NCBI GenBank assembly: GCA_009778865.1
Contig: WRFJ01000005.1
Coordinates: 1-18,389 of the forward strand
Length of the DNA: 18,389 nt
Direction: 5' to 3'
From: Chloroflexota bacterium
Lineage (GTDB): Bacteria; Chloroflexota; Dehalococcoidia; Dehalococcoidales; WRFJ01
The position numbers and the translations under genes were made by a program. This document shows positions 15,270 through 18,389 of the stretch, in pieces (position 1 is the stretch's first letter; each line of letters starts with the position of its first letter). The notes under the pieces were generated by a model, which was not told the origin of the DNA, did not search any database, and saw nothing but the letters and a program-made list of their open reading frames with translations.

Positions 15270-16820
15270 CTATCTATAGGCGCCTTTATTAGTGCCGATA
15301 GTGGAATCCCAGCCGTTAGAAGGTAAGGCCATCTTCCACCAGATATCAGGATTTTCATATTGGCCAAAACCAAAAGGTTCAGACATACCGGCAAAGAAGC
15401 CGTTGAAAAGCGAAGTATTAGCCACGGTAGCACGTACCATATTGTGAATCATGGCCGCTTTATCTTCAGTAAAGGTGCAGTTGCCGTAGCAGTAGGAGCA
15501 TGCGCCGTGAGTAGCAGTATATTCGTTACAAGTACTCCAATCAAGACAATAAGCTTTAATACCGCGCATCTTATAACGAACATCTTCAGTAACGCCGTCT
15601 GGACGTGTGCGTTCAATAAGTTCATAAGTAGGTTTACCCTCGCTCTTTTTGGCGATGGAACCGGAAGGACAAACCTCAGCGCATTTGCCGCAGGTCTGAC
15701 AGAACTTCCAGATACCGGCATCAATAGGATTGGTGGGAGCTACGGGAAAATCAGTCATTAAGTTGGTTGGACAGTAACTAGCACCACTCTCGGGAGTAAT
15801 GGCAAAGTTATTTTGACGAGAATGCTCAGCAATACCGGCAAAAACAGCTAGGCCATTAAAGTTGGTTTCAGAGCTCTGATGACCGTTATTGCCGTACACT
15901 CTGTCGCCGGTTAATGAACGCACAAAATTGGCAGTGCGGGCAGCTACATTATTATGGAAGTTAGCGACAGCACTACTGTTGGGAGTGTGTCTAGTGCTGT
16001 CCGGACATTTTTGCAGTTCCATATCCATACCGGTAGCAAAGGAAATAATATACTGTTGTTTTTTAGTTGGGATAATAGCGCGGTTACCTGTACCGACAGT
16101 ATTAGCTACTTGTATCGGGGCTTCGGCAGTATCATCATAAGTAAAACGTTGTAAATTCTGGTCAGGAATTTCCGGATGAGTAACGGGATCCCAATCGGTG
16201 CCTGTACCGGCACCTGTGCGGGAATAAACAATCAGTTTCTCACGCCATTGCTGGTTCATCTCTTGGAAACCGATCCAAATTGCACCATAGTAGCGCATAG
16301 CAGCATAAAGTAATCTAGCGCTTTCTTCGGGAGTGCCTTTCCAAAGATTTTTAATACCCATGTCCGCCGGAGTGTCGCTTAGAGAGGCACCGCGGCCGGT
16401 AAAACTCCAGGCGACATTACTAGAACCATCTGAAACGCCATTGGCTAAAGCTCTCCATTTGACATTCCAACCAGGGCCCTCTCCAGCCCGTTTATCGGCT
16501 GTATATTGAGTACTGGACTGCGTATTTAGGACTGCTCTGGAAGTGTATCTGCTTTTGCCGAAATTATTGTGCATTTCATAGGCACGATTAAAGCGGTGAA
16601 TAACACTCCAGTCGATTTCCACTGTCGGATCCATCAATGGTCTTTGCTTAACCCACCATGGTCTTTTCATCATGGACAATTTAGAGTTGCCGTCACTGGC
16701 AATCAGTTCGTCAAGATCATGAACAACTGGCATAGCAGCTCCTACAGCTACAGCGCCGGCAGCAGTAAAGCCCAAAGCTTTCATAAATTCACGTCTTGAC
16801 AGGGTAGAATGAGTCTTCAT
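15270..16820 (-). CDS. rdhA: Reductive dehalogenase catalytic subunit
   Basis: RdhA removes halogens from organohalides as terminal electron acceptor, using a corrinoid and two iron-sulfur clusters on the outer side of the membrane. The 516-residue protein starts MKTHSTLSRREFMK, with the Tat twin arginine at 9-10 followed by a hydrophobic run to about 30. The first cluster motif is Cys374-x2-Cys377-x2-Cys380-x3-Cys384-Pro. The second is divergent: Cys425, Cys431, Cys441, Cys444 and Cys448, with C-x2-C-x3-C and no proline at the end. Tyr199 in LIVYS is a candidate for the conserved acid residue. The start at 16820 has AAGGAGAA 12 bases upstream; an ATG 33 bases earlier has none. The substrate cannot be assigned. 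No regulator gene is visible next to it. Confidence 0.95.
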   Translation of the reverse strand: MKTHSTLSRREFMKALGFTAAGAVAVGAAMPVVHDLDELIASDGNSKLSMMKRPWWVKQRPLMDPTVEIDWSVIHRFNRAYEMHNNFGKSRYTSRAVLNTQSSTQYTADKRAGEGPGWNVKWRALANGVSDGSSNVAWSFTGRGASLSDTPADMGIKNLWKGTPEESARLLYAAMRYYGAIWIGFQEMNQQWREKLIVYSRTGAGTGTDWDPVTHPEIPDQNLQRFTYDDTAEAPIQVANTVGTGNRAIIPTKKQQYIISFATGMDMELQKCPDSTRHTPNSSAVANFHNNVAARTANFVRSLTGDRVYGNNGHQSSETNFNGLAVFAGIAEHSRQNNFAITPESGASYCPTNLMTDFPVAPTNPIDAGIWKFCQTCGKCAEVCPSGSIAKKSEGKPTYELIERTRPDGVTEDVRYKMRGIKAYCLDWSTCNEYTATHGACSYCYGNCTFTEDKAAMIHNMVRATVANTSLFNGFFAGMSEPFGFGQYENPDIWWKMALPSNGWDSTIGTNKGAYR

Positions 16821-16860
16821 ATTTTTTTCTTTCTCCTTTTTCTTAAAATACAAAAATATT

Positions 16861-16907
16861 AAATAAAGACCTGTTAGTTTCGACCCTCCTTAACAGGACG
16901 TTTATTT
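16861..16907 (-). promoter_or_regulatory. Stem-loop in the rdhA leader
   Basis: On the minus strand, a 7-bp outer stem (AAATAAA with TTTATTT), a small asymmetric internal loop and a 7-bp inner stem (CCTGTTA with TAACAGG) enclose a 14-base loop AGGAGGGTCGAAAC. The structure lies about 40-87 bases ahead of the rdhA ATG, inside the predicted leader. The loop carries a Shine-Dalgarno-like AGGAGG not used by any start. It might be an attenuator, mRNA stabiliser or protein-binding site; nothing in the sequence decides which. Confidence 0.6.
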
Positions 16908-16932
16908 CAAATGGGGCATATTATCAACGCAA

Positions 16933-16942
16933 TTATTAATAA
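16933..16942. promoter_or_regulatory. AT palindrome at the predicted rdhA transcription start
   Basis: TTATTAATAA is a perfect 10-bp palindrome lying over the expected start point (about 16941), where a repressor could bind. A CTAACAG word next to it (16943-16949 region) recurs in the leader stem. Short AT palindromes are common by chance in such DNA, so this is tentative. Confidence 0.25.
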
Positions 16943-16947
16943 CTGTT

Positions 16948-16977
16948 AGCATACCCCCTCCCCCCCCCAATTGTCAA
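16948..16977 (-). promoter_or_regulatory. rdhA promoter with a poly-G spacer
   Basis: On the minus strand TTGACA (16972-16977, perfect -35) and TATGCT (16948-16953, -10) are 18 bp apart. The spacer reads ATT, nine G, A, five G. The predicted start near 16941 leaves a leader of about 120 bases before the rdhA ATG. Homopolymer tracts of this length slip during replication, and one base lost would bring the spacer to the optimal 17. This layout is known in phase-variable promoters of other bacteria (Neisseria porA). Confidence 0.7.
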
Positions 16978-17065
16978 GGCGTTTTAATAATTTAAACAAC
17001 ACTGTAAATTAAGTTAAAATAAAGTTACAAGTATAAAAAAGTAGGTCAGTTTCTAGCAACAAAAT

Positions 17066-17104
17066 TGTCCCCGCCCCCGATAATTGGGCCAGTTTCAGAG
17101 TTAG
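17066..17104 (+). repeat. Left terminal inverted repeat of the IS
   Basis: From GCCCCC at 17073 onward, 25 of 32 positions match the reverse complement of 18352-18383, ending in AGAGTTAG. The outermost TGTC also matches, with one extra base on this side, so the exact terminus is uncertain by a base or two. Confidence 0.75.
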
Positions 17105-17143
17105 AACGTAATAATATATACTGACTTTGAAAGGGAACTTAAC

Positions 17144-17422
17144 ATGGCAAGACAAAACTACACAGCAGAGCAGATTGTGGTTATTCTGCGTAAAGTAGAA
17201 GTACTCTGCGGGTAAGGGAAAACTATCGGGTGTGCCGTAAAGGCTCAAGGAATTACAGAGCACACATATTATCGTTGGCGTAAGTCTTACGGCGGTATAA
17301 GTGTAGTAGAGTTAAAACGCCTCAAAGAACTGGAACAAGAAAACAGCAGGCTGAAGAGAATAGTAGCCGATTTGACTTTAGATAATGTAATGCTCAAGGA
17401 TATTGCTTCAAAAAACTTCTAA
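17144..17422 (+). pseudogene. IS3-family OrfA, interrupted by an in-frame TAA
   Basis: OrfA supplies the helix-turn-helix DNA-binding part of the transposase. The frame from the ATG at 17144 (after AAAGGGAAC) runs 92 codons to the TAA at 17420-17422, normal for the family, but codon 24 (17213-17215) is TAA. Residues on both sides fit: EVLCG before and GKTIGCAVKAQGITEHTYYRW after, with no shift of frame. Relatives usually have glutamine in VLxGQG, so a single C-to-T change from CAA is the likely origin. The second half contains a leucine-zipper-like helix (LKRLKELEQENSRLKRIVADL) that mediates dimerisation. Unless the stop is read through, this copy cannot make OrfA or the OrfAB transposase. 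Confidence 0.85.
17410..17416 (+). promoter_or_regulatory. Programmed -1 frameshift site between orfA and orfB
   Basis: A-AAA-AAC in the orfA frame is a classic X-XXY-YYZ slippery heptamer, two codons before the orfA stop. Slipping back one base leads into CTT-CTA-AGC and on into orfB with no stop, giving the OrfAB transposase. Confidence 0.75.
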
Positions 17423-17439
17423 GCCCGGTCAAACAGCAG

Positions 17440-18339
17440 ATGAGCATTGACTATCTGCAAAAAGAATATAAGGTCTCTGAAAGAAGAGCCTGCCGGGCAC
17501 TTAAGATTAACAGAAACACCTATAGATACCAGCCCAGAAAGCTTGCAGATGAAGATGACCTGCATAGTCTGATTATCTACATGGCATCTAACTTCGGCCG
17601 ACTCGGTTACAGAAGAGTCTCCGATATGCTAAGAAACCAAGGTATTCTCATTAATCATAAGAGAGTAGAGAGAATATGGCGGGAAGAGGGATTAAAACAA
17701 CCCTCAAAACAAAGTAAAAGACGCCGTCTCTTTCTCTCAGACGGTAACTGCCTCAGATTACGAGCTACACACAGCAACCATGTCTGGAGTTACGACTTTA
17801 TAGAAGACAGAACGGTAAACGGGCGTAAGATCAGATGGCTCAATATCATTGACGAGTATGACCGAGAGTGCTTGTACAGTCAGCCAAGACGATCATGGCG
17901 CAGTAATGCCGTCATTAACGCCCTCTCCGACATTATGCTTTTCAGAGGAGTACCGCAATATATCAGAAGCGACAACGGACCGGAATTCATCTCTAAGAAC
18001 TTAAGAAAATGGTTATCAGATGTGGGTACTGCCACTACCTATATTGAACCGGGCAGTCCATGGGAGAACGGCTATTGTGAGAGCTTCAATTCTAGAATGA
18101 GAGATGAGTTTTTAAACGGAGAACTCTTTAGCAATCTCTTTGAGGCTGAAGTGCTTACTAAGAACTGGATCAACTACTACAATACCATAAGACCGCATTC
18201 ATCATTACACGGTAAAACACCAGCACCGCAAAGCTATACCTTTGATGATATGGAAATGACAAACACTATGCGCAAGTCAGTCTGGAATGTTATACTGGTA
18301 TCAGATGAGAAGAAAAAACTTGCTGGAACAGCTGCTTAA
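17440..18339 (+). CDS. IS3-family transposase OrfB (DDE integrase)
   Basis: Catalytic half of the transposase. From the ATG at 17440 it has 299 residues; its frame is open upstream to the slippery site, so in practice it is probably made as part of OrfAB. An N-terminal HTH_21-like region (about 40-95) precedes the rve integrase core. Asp119 in WSYDF, Asp178 in RSDNG and Glu214 in GYCES form the DDE triad, with 35 residues between the second Asp and the Glu, the IS3 spacing. IRPHSSLHGKTP near the end is a family signature. This gene looks intact, whereas its partner orfA has a nonsense codon. Confidence 0.93.
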   Translation: MSIDYLQKEYKVSERRACRALKINRNTYRYQPRKLADEDDLHSLIIYMASNFGRLGYRRVSDMLRNQGILINHKRVERIWREEGLKQPSKQSKRRRLFLSDGNCLRLRATHSNHVWSYDFIEDRTVNGRKIRWLNIIDEYDRECLYSQPRRSWRSNAVINALSDIMLFRGVPQYIRSDNGPEFISKNLRKWLSDVGTATTYIEPGSPWENGYCESFNSRMRDEFLNGELFSNLFEAEVLTKNWINYYNTIRPHSSLHGKTPAPQSYTFDDMEMTNTMRKSVWNVILVSDEKKKLAGTAA

Positions 18340-18351
18340 CTATGGTACTTA

Positions 18352-18389
18352 CTAACTCTTTAATTGGACCAAGGATTGGGGGCATGACA
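18352..18389 (-). repeat. Right terminal inverted repeat of the IS
   Basis: Reading from the right edge, TGTCAT then GCCCCC mirrors the left end and continues to AGAGTTAG at 18352-18359. It begins 12 bases after the orfB stop and runs to the window edge. Confidence 0.75.

Larger units (their letters stand above)
17066..18389 (+). mobile_element. IS3-family insertion sequence, IS407-like
   Basis: About 1.32 kb, bounded by imperfect inverted repeats (17066-17104 and 18352-18389) beginning TGTC and sharing GCCCCC and AGAGTTAG. It contains orfA, a slippery frameshift site and an orfB with an IS3-type DDE triad. The OrfA and OrfB sequences (MARQNYTAEQIV start, LLSPVKQQ junction) resemble the IS407 group, although IS51 or a neighbour cannot be excluded. 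Taking TG as the left end and CA as the right end puts the right terminus at the final base of the window, so no target duplication can be checked. It lies about 245 bp upstream of rdhA. Confidence 0.85.

Noticed and set aside
15239..15433. An N-terminal extension of rdhB by 65 codons into the rdhA frame region.
   Set aside because: It overlaps the end of rdhA in another frame, has no ribosome-binding site, and the ATG at 15238 gives the family N-terminus behind AAAGGAGAT.
10599..16924. A 15-base word near AATGGGGCATACTAT found after the universal stress gene (about 10599-10613) and, with one mismatch, in the rdhA leader (about 16910-16924).
   Set aside because: A rough count suggests that several such near matches are expected by chance in 18 kb, and the two contexts share nothing else.
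1..18389. tRNA, rRNA, CRISPR arrays, riboswitches and replication origins.
   Set aside because: Nothing with the needed structure or repeats was seen on reading both strands; a covariance-model scan was not possible here.

Overview
The window reads as a chromosomal segment of a low-G+C, anaerobic, organohalide-respiring bacterium. The best guess is a member of the Dehalococcoidia (Chloroflexota). The argument rests on a Tat-exported reductive dehalogenase (RdhA) followed by a short RdhB anchor of the Dehalococcoides type. It is supported by ribosomal protein L27 lacking the N-terminal extension typical of Firmicutes, by a fused Memo/AMMECR1 protein, and by DUF1385 next to rpmE. The base composition looks lower in G+C than cultured Dehalococcoides, so the genus is left open.

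Layout. Positions 1-100 hold the N-terminal end of lspA on the minus strand. Divergent from it is pyrD (258-1169, plus), whose promoter sits so close that the mRNA is probably leaderless. A decayed fragment of a DUF4143 ATPase follows (1310-1522). From 7268 down to 1532 the minus strand carries one compact run: gatC, gatA, a small membrane protein, an Lrp/AsnC regulator, a PLP aminotransferase, and a two-gene ABC transporter. A terminator at 7349-7379 separates this run from a second minus-strand run: rplU-rpmA-rpmE, terminator, DUF1385 protein, hisA (interrupted by an amber codon) and hisI. Upstream of that lies a coaE-usp pair. Divergent from coaE is a plus-strand pair, the AmmeMemoRadiSam radical-SAM enzyme and a Memo-AMMECR1 fusion (12363-14743), meeting rdhBA tail to tail at a strong hairpin terminator (14890-14924).

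The right end is the accessory part: rdhA-rdhB on the minus strand (16820 to 14957), then an IS3-family element (17066-18389) whose right inverted repeat coincides with the window edge. The intergenic stretch between rdhA and the IS is the most interesting part of the window. A near-consensus promoter (TTGACA, 18-bp spacer, TATGCT) has its spacer made almost wholly of G9-A-G5, the layout of phase-variable promoters such as Neisseria porA. A stem-loop carrying an AGGAGG loop follows in the rdhA leader.

Together these suggest a slowly growing specialist with housekeeping genes in tight operons, plus an rdhAB respiratory module beside a mobile element, possibly switched on and off by slipped-strand changes in its promoter. 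Several genes carry single-base oddities: a hisA amber codon, an IS orfA ochre codon, and an apparent ATT start for rplU. These may be genuine decay or unusual initiation, or may be sequence errors; raw reads would decide.
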